Assembly: GCA_963770375.1 (NCBI GenBank)
Contig: CAVYPM010000020.1
Location: 1-64,000 of the forward strand
DNA from: DASVBE01 sp963770375
GTDB taxonomy: Bacteria > Actinomycetota > Actinomycetes > Streptosporangiales > Streptosporangiaceae
Direction: 5' to 3'
Length of the DNA stretch: 64,000 nucleotides
The translations under genes and the position numbers were made by a program. Position 1 is the stretch's first letter. Each line of letters starts with the position of its first letter. A model generated the notes under the pieces. It was given only the letters and a program-made list of their open reading frames with translations, made no database searches and was not told the DNA's origin. Shown one piece after another: positions 9,293 to 17,052 of the stretch.

Positions 9293-9916
9293 CTAAGCCG
9301 GCGTAGCCGCGCGGCGGGCGTAGCCGAGCACGCCCACCAGCGGGGCAGGCATCAGGGCCAGCTCCACCGCCTCCGTCAGCAGCCGGGCGTACTGCGCCTT
9401 GCGCCCGGACCGGGTGCCCAGGAAGCGCCGCAGCTGCGCGGTCAGCTCCCGGTCCCGCTGGGCGGGCTGGTCCTGGAACCGGCGCAGCGACCGCAGCTCG
9501 CCCTGCGCCTCGATCACGTCCTGCACCCCGGCCGGGCCGAGCGCCCGGATCAGCTCGTCCTCCAGGTCGGCGTGGCAGACGAAGAACCCGGCCCGCGGCA
9601 GCCCGGCCAGCGTCAGCCCGGGCGCCAGCCCGGCGCGGTCGAGCGCCCGGCGGAAGACCGGCGCCTCGGCGGCGTCGCACAGGCCGGCCAGCGGGACGCC
9701 GAGCCCGGCCGGGCCGAGCACCTCAAGGAAATGCCCGAGGTTGGTGGCGCCGCCCATCTCGGCCACCCGGATCCCGTCCGCGGCCAGGTCGTGACCCTGA
9801 CGGCGGGCCGCAGTGGTCAGCGCGGCCCGGTCGCTGGCCCCCTCGACCAGCACCACCGCGGCCGGCCGGCCCGGCTCCGCGGCCGCGGTCAGCAGCCGCC
9901 GCAGCCCGGGATCCAT
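9293..9916 (-). CDS. TOPRIM (OLD-like) domain protein
   Basis: A 207-residue protein that is mostly one TOPRIM domain of the OLD-nuclease type. 'VVLVEGASDRAAL' supplies the conserved Glu, 'GLCDAAE' the first acidic motif, and 'CHADLEDELI' the second. OLD proteins carry an ATPase in front of this domain; here only the TOPRIM part is present, which is a common stand-alone actinobacterial form of unknown role. Nucleic-acid cleavage would be the family expectation but is not shown. The start at 9916 ('MDPGLRRLL') is preferred over the longer frame to 9943. It is divergent from the VOC gene 59 bp away. Confidence 0.7.
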   Translation of the reverse strand: MDPGLRRLLTAAAEPGRPAAVVLVEGASDRAALTTAARRQGHDLAADGIRVAEMGGATNLGHFLEVLGPAGLGVPLAGLCDAAEAPVFRRALDRAGLAPGLTLAGLPRAGFFVCHADLEDELIRALGPAGVQDVIEAQGELRSLRRFQDQPAQRDRELTAQLRRFLGTRSGRKAQYARLLTEAVELALMPAPLVGVLGYARRAATPA

Positions 9917-9975
9917 GCCCCCAGTCTGGCAAAACCACCGCACGCCCGGGCCGGCCGGCGGCGTAGCCTGCCCAG

Positions 9976-10311
9976 ATGGCGTCGTACATCAAGACCGTGA
10001 CCTGGGACTGTGCGGACGCACTGCGGGTGGCCCGGTTCTGGGCCGCGGCGCTGGGCACCGACGTGGACGAGGAATCCGCCCCGGACCGGGCCTTCGTCGA
10101 GGCGGCCGGCTGGGGTGGCCCGAACATGTGGTTCGTCCGGGTGCCAGAGGCCAAGATCGCCAAGAACCGGGTGCACTTCGACCTGCGCGCGCCCGGCCCG
10201 GTGGCCGATGAGGTGGCCAGGCTGACCGGCCTGGGCGCGACCGTTCTGGACGCCGGGCCGGACCTGACCGTGATGGCCGACCCGGAGGGCAACGAGTTCT
10301 GCGTCGAGTAG
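9976..10311 (+). CDS. VOC family (glyoxalase-like) protein
   Basis: A 111-residue single-domain protein of the vicinal oxygen chelate superfamily. 'MASYIKTVTWDCADALRVA' opens the first beta-alpha unit, and 'RVHFDLRA' and 'MADPEGNEFCVE' close the second; the final 'DPEGNEFC' with its Glu is the family's metal-ligand end. The usual first His is replaced by Trp/Asp context, so it may bind rather than convert a ligand. Such glyoxalase-like proteins cover resistance, isomerase and dioxygenase roles, and the substrate cannot be read here. The ATG directly follows 'cccag' without a strong ribosome site. Confidence 0.8.
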   Translation: MASYIKTVTWDCADALRVARFWAAALGTDVDEESAPDRAFVEAAGWGGPNMWFVRVPEAKIAKNRVHFDLRAPGPVADEVARLTGLGATVLDAGPDLTVMADPEGNEFCVE

Positions 10312-10416
10312 TAACCGGCGGGCGCCGCTGCGGCGTCGCAGAGCAGTCCGGAACGCTCGTACCCTGGGCCACTGGAGTTCCGGCCCCCGAACAGCCAGAT
10401 ACGGAGGACATTCCCC

Positions 10417-11304
10417 ATGATGCTCGCGGCAGCGCGGCTGTCTGATGTCACCGCGTGGGCCCGGGGCAACCTGATCCTGATGGTACTGCTGGTGATCGGG
10501 ACGATCCTGCTGACCCGGTTCGCCTCCTGGGCCGCCGGCCGGTACCTGGCCCGGATCGACGCCCAGGCCAGCGACTCCGACGAGCTCGTCAGGTCCGAGA
10601 CGCTCAAGCACCGGCACGCGGTCACCCAGGTCGTCACCTGGTCGCTGCTGGTGATCATCTACTGCGTGGTGGCCGTGCTGATCGTTCAGCTGCTCGGCCT
10701 CCCGGTCTCCAGCTTCGTCGCCCCCGCGTCGATCGTCGGGGTGGCCATCGGCTTCGGCGCGCAGCGGGTGGTGCAGGACATCCTGGCCGGGTTCTTCATC
10801 GTCAGCGAGCGCCAGTACGGCTACGGCGACATCATCACGCTGGCCGTGACCGGCAACAACGCGCTGTCCACCGGCACGGTCGAGGAGGTGACCCTGCGGA
10901 CGACCAGGATGCGCTCCCTGAGCGGTGAGGTGATCACCACCCCTAACGGGCAGATCGTGCAGGTCACGAACCTGTCCCGGGACTGGGCGCGGGTCGTGGT
11001 GGACGTGCCGGTGCCGGCCCGGGTGGACGTCGGGCACGTGACCAGCATCCTCCGCCAGGTCGGCCGCGAGCTGTACGAGGAGGAGGAGATGCGGCCGCTG
11101 CTGCTCGACCCGCCCAGCGTGATGGGGGTGGAGAGCCTGGAGGTCGACCACTTCAACCTGCGGGTGGTGGCCAGGACCCTGCCCGGCAAGCAGTTCGAGG
11201 TCGGCCGGGCCCTGCGGGCCCGGATCACGCTGGTCTTCCTGCGTGAGGGCATCACGCTGCACGCCAGCCTGAACGCCGCCGAGCCCACCGGGAGCGCAGG
11301 ATGA
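10417..11304 (+). CDS. MscS family mechanosensitive ion channel
   Basis: A 295-residue small-conductance mechanosensitive channel, the usual size for the compact MscS type. Hydrophobic segments lie at about residues 14-34, 68-90 and 95-120. The third is the pore helix with the Gly/Ala pattern 'SIVGVAIGFGAQRVVQDIL' and the 'FFIVSERQYGYGD' exit. The cytoplasmic beta domain follows ('GTVEEVTLRTTRMRSLSGE', 'TPNGQIVQV') and the alpha-beta end. It would release solutes across the plasma membrane under hypo-osmotic stress. 'acggagga' precedes the ATG. The stop overlaps the next start (ATGA). Confidence 0.9.
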   Translation: MMLAAARLSDVTAWARGNLILMVLLVIGTILLTRFASWAAGRYLARIDAQASDSDELVRSETLKHRHAVTQVVTWSLLVIIYCVVAVLIVQLLGLPVSSFVAPASIVGVAIGFGAQRVVQDILAGFFIVSERQYGYGDIITLAVTGNNALSTGTVEEVTLRTTRMRSLSGEVITTPNGQIVQVTNLSRDWARVVVDVPVPARVDVGHVTSILRQVGRELYEEEEMRPLLLDPPSVMGVESLEVDHFNLRVVARTLPGKQFEVGRALRARITLVFLREGITLHASLNAAEPTGSAG

Positions 11305-11672
11305 CGATCCAGCAGAAGCTGCATCTGCCGATGCGCACCTCGACCGCGGTGCTGATCCTGCTCTTCGTGGGGCTGCTCGTGCTCTACTTCTGGGTCCGGC
11401 CGGACACCGCTGCGACCAGCACCACGGGCCAGGACAGCCCGCAGACCGGGCAGCAGGCGACGAACCCGCCGGACTCGCCGAGCCACTCGCCGACGCCGTC
11501 GCCGTCGCCGTCCTCGCCGTCGCCGAGCGCCACGCCGTCCTCGCCCAGCCCGCGCCGGTCCAGCCCGGCGCCCACGCCCGCGCCGTCGACGCCGGGCAGC
11601 ACCCCGCTGCCCTCCTCCACGCCGACGCCGGCGCCGACGGCCAGCACGCCGGCCGCGGCGCCGTCCGGCTGA
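11301..11672 (+). CDS. single-pass membrane protein with Pro/Ser-rich tail
   Basis: A 123-residue protein with a short cytoplasmic start, one transmembrane helix at about residues 15-32 ('STAVLILLFVGLLVLYFWV'), then an entirely low-complexity outer tail built of Pro, Ser, Thr and Ala ('SPTPSPSPSSPSPS'). Such tails resemble cell-wall-spanning or O-mannosylated linkers in actinobacteria. There is no globular domain. It overlaps the MscS stop by four bases, which argues that the two products are made together; a link to the channel is inference. The tail's codon repeats could make its length variable between strains. Confidence 0.6.
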   Translation: MTIQQKLHLPMRTSTAVLILLFVGLLVLYFWVRPDTAATSTTGQDSPQTGQQATNPPDSPSHSPTPSPSPSSPSPSATPSSPSPRRSSPAPTPAPSTPGSTPLPSSTPTPAPTASTPAAAPSG

Positions 11673-11678
11673 CCGGGA

Positions 11679-12029
11679 TCAGGCGTCCGGCGTGACGGCG
11701 GTGGGCTGGCGCAGCCAGGCGTCGACCAGCGCGCTCGACCCGGCGGCGTGCACCCGGACGTCCGTGCACCGCTCGCGCAGACGGTGCAGCGTCTCGTGGT
11801 CGCCGAGCGGGACGACCGCCTCCAGCCGGGCGCTGTCCCGTACGCCGGGCAGGTCGAGGACCAGGTCGACCAGGCTGGACCTGGTGCCCGGCGTGATGTG
11901 GCCGGACTCGGCCCGGAGCGAGACCCGGACCGTCCCGTCGGCCCGCGCCGGGGTGATGACGTCAGCGGCGGCGGCCCGGCGGTTGCCGTCCTCGATCACA
12001 ACATGAAGTCTGCGGTCACGTTCAGTCAT
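11679..12029 (-). CDS. hypothetical protein
   Basis: A 116-residue soluble protein of mixed alpha/beta pattern with no signal peptide or membrane segment. 'RRLHVVIEDGNRRAAAADV' and 'TVRVSLRAESGHITPGTRSS' look like successive strands, followed by two helix-strand units that end 'LVDAWLRQPTAVTPDA'. Codon use is typical of the window, so I take it as a real gene. I do not recognise the family. It converges on the Pro/Ser-rich membrane protein with a 6-bp gap and is divergent from the methyltransferase. Confidence 0.55.
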   Translation of the reverse strand: MTERDRRLHVVIEDGNRRAAAADVITPARADGTVRVSLRAESGHITPGTRSSLVDLVLDLPGVRDSARLEAVVPLGDHETLHRLRERCTDVRVHAAGSSALVDAWLRQPTAVTPDA

Positions 12030-12204
12030 GACGCATCCTTCGGCTCGATTCTGCTGATCACGTTTCTGGGGCTAGAGAGCACAGATTGACGCCAGTACTC
12101 ACTGTAGGCATCTCATGCCCAGATTCCGACCCCGCACCTGCTGAAATCATCGTGAAGACGGGTGAGACGTCCGGCCTCGCCCCCGACGGCGACGGAGGTA
12201 ACGC

Positions 12205-12975
12205 ATGGTCAGGGCCCCGGCCGGGGATTGGGACTACGAGCGGCACGGTCACGGCTACACGGTCTACCGGCAGCCGGACCCGCGGATCGCGGCCCAGGTG
12301 CACCGGGCCCTGGGCCCGGCGCGGACCGTGCTCAACGTCGGCGCCGGGGCGGGCTCGTACGAGCCGGAGGGCCGCTACGTGCTGGCCGTTGAGCCGTCCG
12401 CGGTGATGCGGGCGCAGCGGCCGCGGTCGCTGGCCCCGGCCATCGACGCGGTGGCCGAGTCGCTGCCGCTGGACGACCGCAGCGTCGACGCGGCGATGGC
12501 GATGATCACGATCCACCAGTGGCCGGACGCCGGACGAGGGCTGCGCGAGATGCGCCGGGTGACCCGCGGCCCGGTGGTCATCATGACCTTCGACGGGGAC
12601 GCGCTGGACCGGTTCTGGCTGGCGGACTACAGCCCGGAGCTGATGGACGCGGAACGCCGCCGCTACCCGGCGATCTCCGCCATCAGCGCCGCTCTGGGCG
12701 GATCCGCTGAGGTCAGCGTGGTGCCGGTGCCCGCGGATTGCACCGATGGGTTCACCGAGGCCTATTACGCCCGGCCGGAGAAGTTCCTCGACCCGGCGGC
12801 CCGCGGCGCCCAGTCCGCGTGGGGCTTCGTGACCGCGGCCGAGCAGGGCGCAGCGGTCGCCCGGCTGCGGGCCGACCTGGACTCCGGGGCCTGGCAGCAG
12901 CGGTACGGCCGGTGGCGGGATCAGCCGTTCTTCGAAGGCTCGCTCCGGCTAGTCGTATCCAATCCTGACGCCTGA
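12205..12975 (+). CDS. class I SAM-dependent methyltransferase
   Basis: A 256-residue methyltransferase. Motif I is 'VLNVGAGAGSYEP', the SAM-binding loop; motif II is the acidic end of 'VLAVEPSAVM'. The post-I region gives 'DAVAESLPLDDRSVDAAMAM', in place of the usual Asp-rich patch, and 'TIHQWPD' resembles the small-molecule methyltransferase type with a His near the active site. The C-terminal third varies in this family and sets the substrate, which cannot be read. 'ggaggtaacgc' before the ATG fixes the start. It stands alone between a divergent and a convergent gene. Confidence 0.85.
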   Translation: MVRAPAGDWDYERHGHGYTVYRQPDPRIAAQVHRALGPARTVLNVGAGAGSYEPEGRYVLAVEPSAVMRAQRPRSLAPAIDAVAESLPLDDRSVDAAMAMITIHQWPDAGRGLREMRRVTRGPVVIMTFDGDALDRFWLADYSPELMDAERRRYPAISAISAALGGSAEVSVVPVPADCTDGFTEAYYARPEKFLDPAARGAQSAWGFVTAAEQGAAVARLRADLDSGAWQQRYGRWRDQPFFEGSLRLVVSNPDA

Positions 12976-13013
12976 GCCAGTCCGCCACCGGACGGTGCGG
13001 GTCGGCGGCCAGG

Positions 13014-13465
13014 TCAGGCGGGACCTGCCCGCTCCATGCCGAACCGGGCCATCAGCTCCCGCTCCTGCGCAGGCTCCGGCGGCTGCGGCCCGTTCCACAG
13101 GTCGTGCAGCGCGGCGAAGTAGGCGTCCATCGCCGGGGCGTGGATGACCAGGAGCCGGGCCGGCTCGCCCGAGCGGTTCCCGAACGTGTGCCCGGTGCCG
13201 CGCGGGACCAGCACGAAGTCCTCCCGGCCCAGGGTCAGCTCCGCGCCCTCGACGGTGACCGTGACCAGCCCGTCCAGCCCGAAGTAGGCCTCGGAGCAGT
13301 TCGTGTGCCGGTGCGGCGGCGGCTGCCGCCGCCCGCGGCAGGGTCCGCTCCATCAGCGACAGCGTCACCCCCGCTGCCCGCGGCCAGCGCCTTGACGATC
13401 ATCTCGCTGCCCCGGGCAGGTATAACAGCGTCCGCTGCCCGGTCCGCGAGCACCTCGGCCTGCAT
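13014..13465 (-). pseudogene. cupin domain protein, two frameshifts
   Basis: A small cupin of about 150 residues whose sense passes through three frames. From ATG 13465 it reads 'MQAEVLADRAADAVIPARG' and 'SEMIVKALAAGSGG'. After a C5 run at 13368-13372 it continues 'VTLSLMERTLPR'. After a GCC-rich stretch near 13310-13330 it continues 'PPHRHTNCSEAYFGLDG', then 'GREDFVLVPRGTGHTFGN'. The 'PPHRHTNCSEAYF' and 'PRGTGHTF' parts are good cupin motifs 1 and 2 with metal-ligand His residues, so the protein would be a normal metal cupin if the frame were whole. It is divergent from the ECF41 epimerase, and cupins are common near such sigma factors. Confidence 0.65.
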
Positions 13466-13498
13466 CCGCCGATCATCGCGGTGCGCGCCAGCAAGCAC

Positions 13499-13525
13499 TG
13501 TCACAGGCGGAGGGGGTCTCTCGTC
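13499..13525 (+). promoter_or_regulatory. candidate ECF41-type promoter
   Basis: TGTCACA at 13499-13505 and CGTC at 13522-13525 are separated by 16 bp. The published consensus for ECF41 sigma factors is a TGTCACA -35 element and a CGTC -10 element with this kind of spacing. The site points at the epimerase (ATG 13591), whose operon encodes an ECF41 sigma factor, so autoregulation is the natural reading. The match is seen directly; its use is inferred. Confidence 0.7.
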
Positions 13526-13590
13526 TCAGCTGGCGGCAACGGAAATGGCGCCCGCCCACTGGGGTGCGGGCGGCGAAAGGAGTCGTCGTT

Positions 13591-14616
13591 ATGCGGATCT
13601 TCGTGGCCGGCGCGGCTGGTGCCATCGGGCAGCGCCTGGTCCCCCAGCTCGTCGCGGCCGGCCATCAGGTCACCGCCAGCACCCGCCGCCCGGACGGCCA
13701 GGCCCGGCTGCGCGCCATGGGCGCCGAGCCTGCGGTCATGGACGGCCTGGACCCGGCCGCGGTCGGCGAAGCGGTGGCCCGGGCCCGGCCCGAGGTGGTC
13801 ATCCACCAGATGACCGCCCTGGCCGCCGGCACCGACCTGCGGCACTTTGACCGGAGCTTCGCGGTCACCAACCGGCTGCGCACCGAGGGCACCGACCACC
13901 TGCTGGCCGCGGCCACCGCGGCCGGGGCCCGCCGGTTCATCGCGCAGGGCTTCACCGGCTGGTCCAACATCCGGTCGGGCGGCCCGGTGAAGACCGAGCA
14001 GGACCCGCTGGACCCGGACCCGCCCGCGAACCAGCGGCAGACCCTGGCCGCGCTGCGCTACCTGGAGAACGCGGTGACCGGCGCGCCCGGCCTGGAGGGC
14101 ATCGTGCTGCGGTACGGGGCGCTGTACGGTCCCGGCACCGCGAACGAGGTGCTCGGGTTCACCCGGCAGCGGAAGCTGCCGCTGGTCGGCGAGGCCGGCG
14201 GGGTCTGGTCGTTCCTGCACACCGACGACGCGGCCGCGGCCACGGTGGCCGCGCTGACCCGGGGCCGGCCCGGCGTGTACAACATCACCGACGACGAGCC
14301 CGCGAAGGTGGCCGACTGGCTGCCCTGGCTGGCCCGGGAACTGGGCGCCAAGCCGCCGATGCGGCTGCCGGTCTGGCTGGCCCGGCTGGCCGCCGGCGAG
14401 GTGGCAGTATCGGTGCTGACGCAGATCCGCGGGTCGTCCAACGCCAAGGCGCGGGCCGAGCTTGACTGGGTGCCGTCCTGGGCGAGCTGGCGGCAGGGGT
14501 TCCTGGCGGTGGACGCCGCCGAGCGGGCCGGCGGGCCGGCCGGGGCAGCCCGGGCGGCCGGGAAGGCCAGTGGTGGGATGGACAGTGGTGGGATGGACAG
14601 TGGTGGGCACAGCTGA
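13591..14616 (+). CDS. NAD-dependent epimerase/dehydratase family oxidoreductase
   Basis: An extended-SDR protein of 341 residues. The N-terminal Rossmann motif is 'GAAGAIGQRLVPQL' (TGxxGxxG-like), followed by 'VVIHQMTAL' and 'ALRYLENAV', where the usual YxxxK is shifted to a Tyr without the matching Lys, and by the specificity loop 'VLRYGALYGPG'. It is probably an NAD(P)-binding reductase or epimerase of unknown substrate. ATG 13591 follows 'gaaaggag'. The C-terminus ends in 'GGMDSGGMDSGG', made by a 15-bp tandem repeat. It overlaps the sigma factor that follows. Oxidoreductases and epimerases are the standard partners of ECF41 sigma factors. Confidence 0.85.
   Translation: MRIFVAGAAGAIGQRLVPQLVAAGHQVTASTRRPDGQARLRAMGAEPAVMDGLDPAAVGEAVARARPEVVIHQMTALAAGTDLRHFDRSFAVTNRLRTEGTDHLLAAATAAGARRFIAQGFTGWSNIRSGGPVKTEQDPLDPDPPANQRQTLAALRYLENAVTGAPGLEGIVLRYGALYGPGTANEVLGFTRQRKLPLVGEAGGVWSFLHTDDAAAATVAALTRGRPGVYNITDDEPAKVADWLPWLARELGAKPPMRLPVWLARLAAGEVAVSVLTQIRGSSNAKARAELDWVPSWASWRQGFLAVDAAERAGGPAGAARAAGKASGGMDSGGMDSGGHS
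14569..14607 (+). repeat. 15-bp tandem repeat across the epimerase/sigma junction
   Basis: The unit 'agtggtgggatggac' occurs at 14569-14583 and 14584-14598 exactly, with a 9-bp partial third copy to 14607. In the epimerase frame it encodes SGGMD repeats. In the sigma frame each copy offers the same GTGGTG start context, at 14570, 14585 and 14600. Copy-number change would keep both frames. Confidence 0.85.
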
Positions 14617-15574
14617 CGCCGTCGCGGCGGAGACCTTCGAGCAGCTGCGCCCGCTGCTGTTCGGCATCGCCTACCGGATGCTCGGCAGCGTGGCCGACGC
14701 GGAGGACATCGTCCAGGAAGCGTTCCTGCGCTACCACCGGGCGCTGGCCTCCTCCCCCGCGGTCGAGTCACCCAAGGCGTTCCTGTCCGCGGTCGTCACC
14801 CGGCTGGCCATCGACCAGCTGCGGTCGGCCCGGGTCCGCCGGGAGGCCTACATCGGGCCGTGGCTGCCCGAGCCGGTGCTGACCGACCCGGTCGCGCCCG
14901 GCCCGGCCGCCCCGGGCCCGGCCGATCAGGCCGAGCACCACGAGTCGCTGTCCATGGCCTTCCTGCTGCTGCTGGAGCGGCTGAGCCCGGCCGAGCGGGC
15001 GGTGTTCCTGCTCCGCGACGTGTTCGGGTTCGGTTACGGCGAGATCGCCGGCATCGTGGGCCTGACCGAGGCCAACTGCCGCCAGGTCGCGCACCGGGCC
15101 CGCCAGCACGTGACCGAGCACAAGCCCCGGTTCGACGCCTCCGCCCGGCGGCGGGACGACCTGGCCCGCCGGTTCTTCGCCATCGTCGAGGGCGACGCGG
15201 ACCTGTCCGGCCTGGTCGGCCTGCTGGCCGAGGACGTGACCGTGTACGGCGACAGCGGCGGCACCAAGCCGTCCTGGCCGCAGCCGATCCACGGGCGGGA
15301 CAACGTGCTCCGGCTGGTCGCGGGCCTGGCCCGGCAGGGCAGCGTGCTCGGCGCCACGTCCCGCCGGGTGCAGATCAACGGCCAGCCCGGGGCGCTGTTC
15401 TACGACCGGGCCGGGCGGCTGATCAGCGCCATGGTGCTGGACATCAGCGACGGCGCGATCGCCGCGGTGCGGTCCATCATCGCCCCGGGCAAGCTCGGCC
15501 ACCTCGGCCCGCTCTCGGACTTCCGCGACGAGCTGCCCGGGGCCCGCCAGGACCCGGGCTGGCGGCCCGGCTAG
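14603..15574 (+). CDS. ECF41 family RNA polymerase sigma factor
   Basis: An extracytoplasmic-function sigma factor of about 323 residues. Region 2 is 'LLFGIAYRMLGSVADAEDIV' and on, and region 4 is 'LSPAERAVFLLRDVFG' to 'EANCRQVAHRARQHV'. A SnoaL-like C-terminal extension follows. The three signatures described for ECF41 are present in order: 'WLPEP' in the linker, a DGGGK-like 'DSGGTK', and an NPDKL-like 'APGKL' near the end. In studied members the extension controls activity instead of an anti-sigma factor. GTG at 14600 or 14603 is the likely start, inside the 15-bp repeat; earlier copies of the same start exist. Its expected targets are itself and the epimerase through the site at 13499-13525. 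Confidence 0.92.
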   Translation: MGTADAVAAETFEQLRPLLFGIAYRMLGSVADAEDIVQEAFLRYHRALASSPAVESPKAFLSAVVTRLAIDQLRSARVRREAYIGPWLPEPVLTDPVAPGPAAPGPADQAEHHESLSMAFLLLLERLSPAERAVFLLRDVFGFGYGEIAGIVGLTEANCRQVAHRARQHVTEHKPRFDASARRRDDLARRFFAIVEGDADLSGLVGLLAEDVTVYGDSGGTKPSWPQPIHGRDNVLRLVAGLARQGSVLGATSRRVQINGQPGALFYDRAGRLISAMVLDISDGAIAAVRSIIAPGKLGHLGPLSDFRDELPGARQDPGWRPG

Positions 15575-15739
15575 CCGTTACCAGCCGGGCTGGCGACGCA
15601 GGATAGTCAGTGGCGGGCCGCTGACCTGGCCCGTAGCATCTGCCCATGAGCTTCCTTTGACTGTGACCTGAGCTGAGCGGCCCGTGGCCCGCCTTCCGCT
15701 CATCGACCCATGGCCGGTGAGGACACGGAAGGAAGCCAC

Positions 15740-17035
15740 GTGACACGCACCAGACCGGGCCGCCCGCCCGCCGCCGTCAGCGCGGCGGTGCTCGCGGCGG
15801 CTCTTGCCGTCGAGCTGATCGACGAGCTCGTGGACGGCACCAAGGGCGCAGCGCTCCCGCTCATGCGCCATGATCTCGGGCTCAGCTACACCCAGCTGGG
15901 CCTGCTGGCCTCGGTTCCGGTGCTGATCGGCAGCCTCGCGGAACTGCCGATGGGGCTGCTGGCCGGGCACGGGCGCCGTCAGCGGATCGCCGTGCTGGCC
16001 GGCGGCGGGCTGTTCGCGGCCGCGCTGGCGGCCACGGCGCTGTCCAGGTCGTTCGCCGGGCTGCTGATCGCCTTGACCGTGTTCTTCCCGGCCTCCGGCG
16101 CGTTCGTCGGGCTGACGCAATCCGGGCTGATGGCCGCCGATCCGGCCCGGCAGGAACAGCACATGGCCCGGTGGAACCTGGCCGGGTCGGCCGGGGCGGT
16201 GACCGGGCCGCTGCTGCTGATCGCGGTGCTGGCGGCCGGCGGCACCTGGCGGGTGGCCTACCTGCTGCTGGCCGCCGCCGCGCTGGCCGCCGGGGCGATC
16301 CTGGCCCGGTCCGGGCGTGCGCTGATCGCGGCGCCGCCGGAGGGCCCGGGTGAGGCCGACGGCGCCGCCGGCTGGTCCGCCGGCCTGCGGGAGGCCGCGG
16401 CGGCGGCCCGGCGGGGCGAGGTGGCCCGGCTGCTCGTGCTCATCGAGGTCGCCGACTACCTGCTGGACGTGCTGACCGGTTTTCTCGCGGTGTACCTGGT
16501 GGACGTGGTGCACGCCACCGCGGGCCAGGCCGCGCTGGGGGTGACCGTGCGGCTGGTCGCCGGGCTGGCCGGGGACCTGCTGCTGGTGCTGGTCCTGGAG
16601 CGGGCCAGCGGGCTGGCCGTGCTGCGGGCCGGGGCGGCCGCGGCGCTGCTGCTGTACCCGGCGTTCCTGCTGGTGCCCGGGTTCTGGGCGAAGCTCGTCC
16701 TGCTGGCCGCGCTGTCGATGGTGACCGCGCCGCTGTACCCGGTGCTGCAGGCCCGGCTGTACGCCGCCCTGCCCGGGCGCAGCGGGGTCGCGGTCACGCT
16801 GAGCAGCGCGGCGGCGCTGGCCGCCGCGGCCGGGCCGCTGGCCGTCGGCGCGGCGGCCCAGCGGCTGGGCCTGACCTGGGCGATGGCCTCGCTCGCGCTG
16901 GCGGCCCCCGTGCTGCTGGCGGGGCGGCTGGCGGTCCTGGCCCGGCGCGGGCTGAACGCCGGCCCCGGGCACGCACAAAACAGCGGCCCCCCGGCCGAAG
17001 CCGGGGGGCCGCCGTCAGAACTCGGTTCTGACTAG
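15740..17035 (+). CDS. MFS transporter
   Basis: A 431-residue major facilitator protein with about 12 hydrophobic segments and a longer loop in the middle at about residues 195-225. The loop after helix 2 reads 'LLAGHGRRQRIAVL', the MFS motif A position. The start 'VTRTRPGRPPAAVS' at GTG 15740 follows GGAAGGAAG, which is better than the frame's earlier codons. The substrate is unknown. The last 17 or so codons encode the sequence of a strong hairpin, so the protein's tail and the terminator share the same DNA. It converges on the secreted-protein gene. Confidence 0.85.
   Translation: MTRTRPGRPPAAVSAAVLAAALAVELIDELVDGTKGAALPLMRHDLGLSYTQLGLLASVPVLIGSLAELPMGLLAGHGRRQRIAVLAGGGLFAAALAATALSRSFAGLLIALTVFFPASGAFVGLTQSGLMAADPARQEQHMARWNLAGSAGAVTGPLLLIAVLAAGGTWRVAYLLLAAAALAAGAILARSGRALIAAPPEGPGEADGAAGWSAGLREAAAAARRGEVARLLVLIEVADYLLDVLTGFLAVYLVDVVHATAGQAALGVTVRLVAGLAGDLLLVLVLERASGLAVLRAGAAAALLLYPAFLLVPGFWAKLVLLAALSMVTAPLYPVLQARLYAALPGRSGVAVTLSSAAALAAAAGPLAVGAAAQRLGLTWAMASLALAAPVLLAGRLAVLARRGLNAGPGHAQNSGPPAEAGGPPSELGSD
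16984..17032 (+). terminator. double hairpin terminator inside the 3' end of the MFS gene
   Basis: A perfect 12-bp stem, cggccccccggc (16984-16995) with loop CGAA and its complement at 17000-17011. A second perfect 8-bp stem follows, GTCAGAAC (17014-17021), loop TCG, GTTCTGAC (17025-17032). Both precede the MFS stop codon at 17033-17035. No T-run follows, as is usual in actinobacteria. The first is likely to work in both directions for the two converging genes. Confidence 0.7.
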
Positions 17036-17052
17036 CCGGTCAGGTCACCTGA

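Noticed and set aside
12086..12111. TTGACG as a -35 element before the methyltransferase
   Set aside because: The only -10-like sequence is 13 bp away, too close, and the pattern is short enough to be chance.
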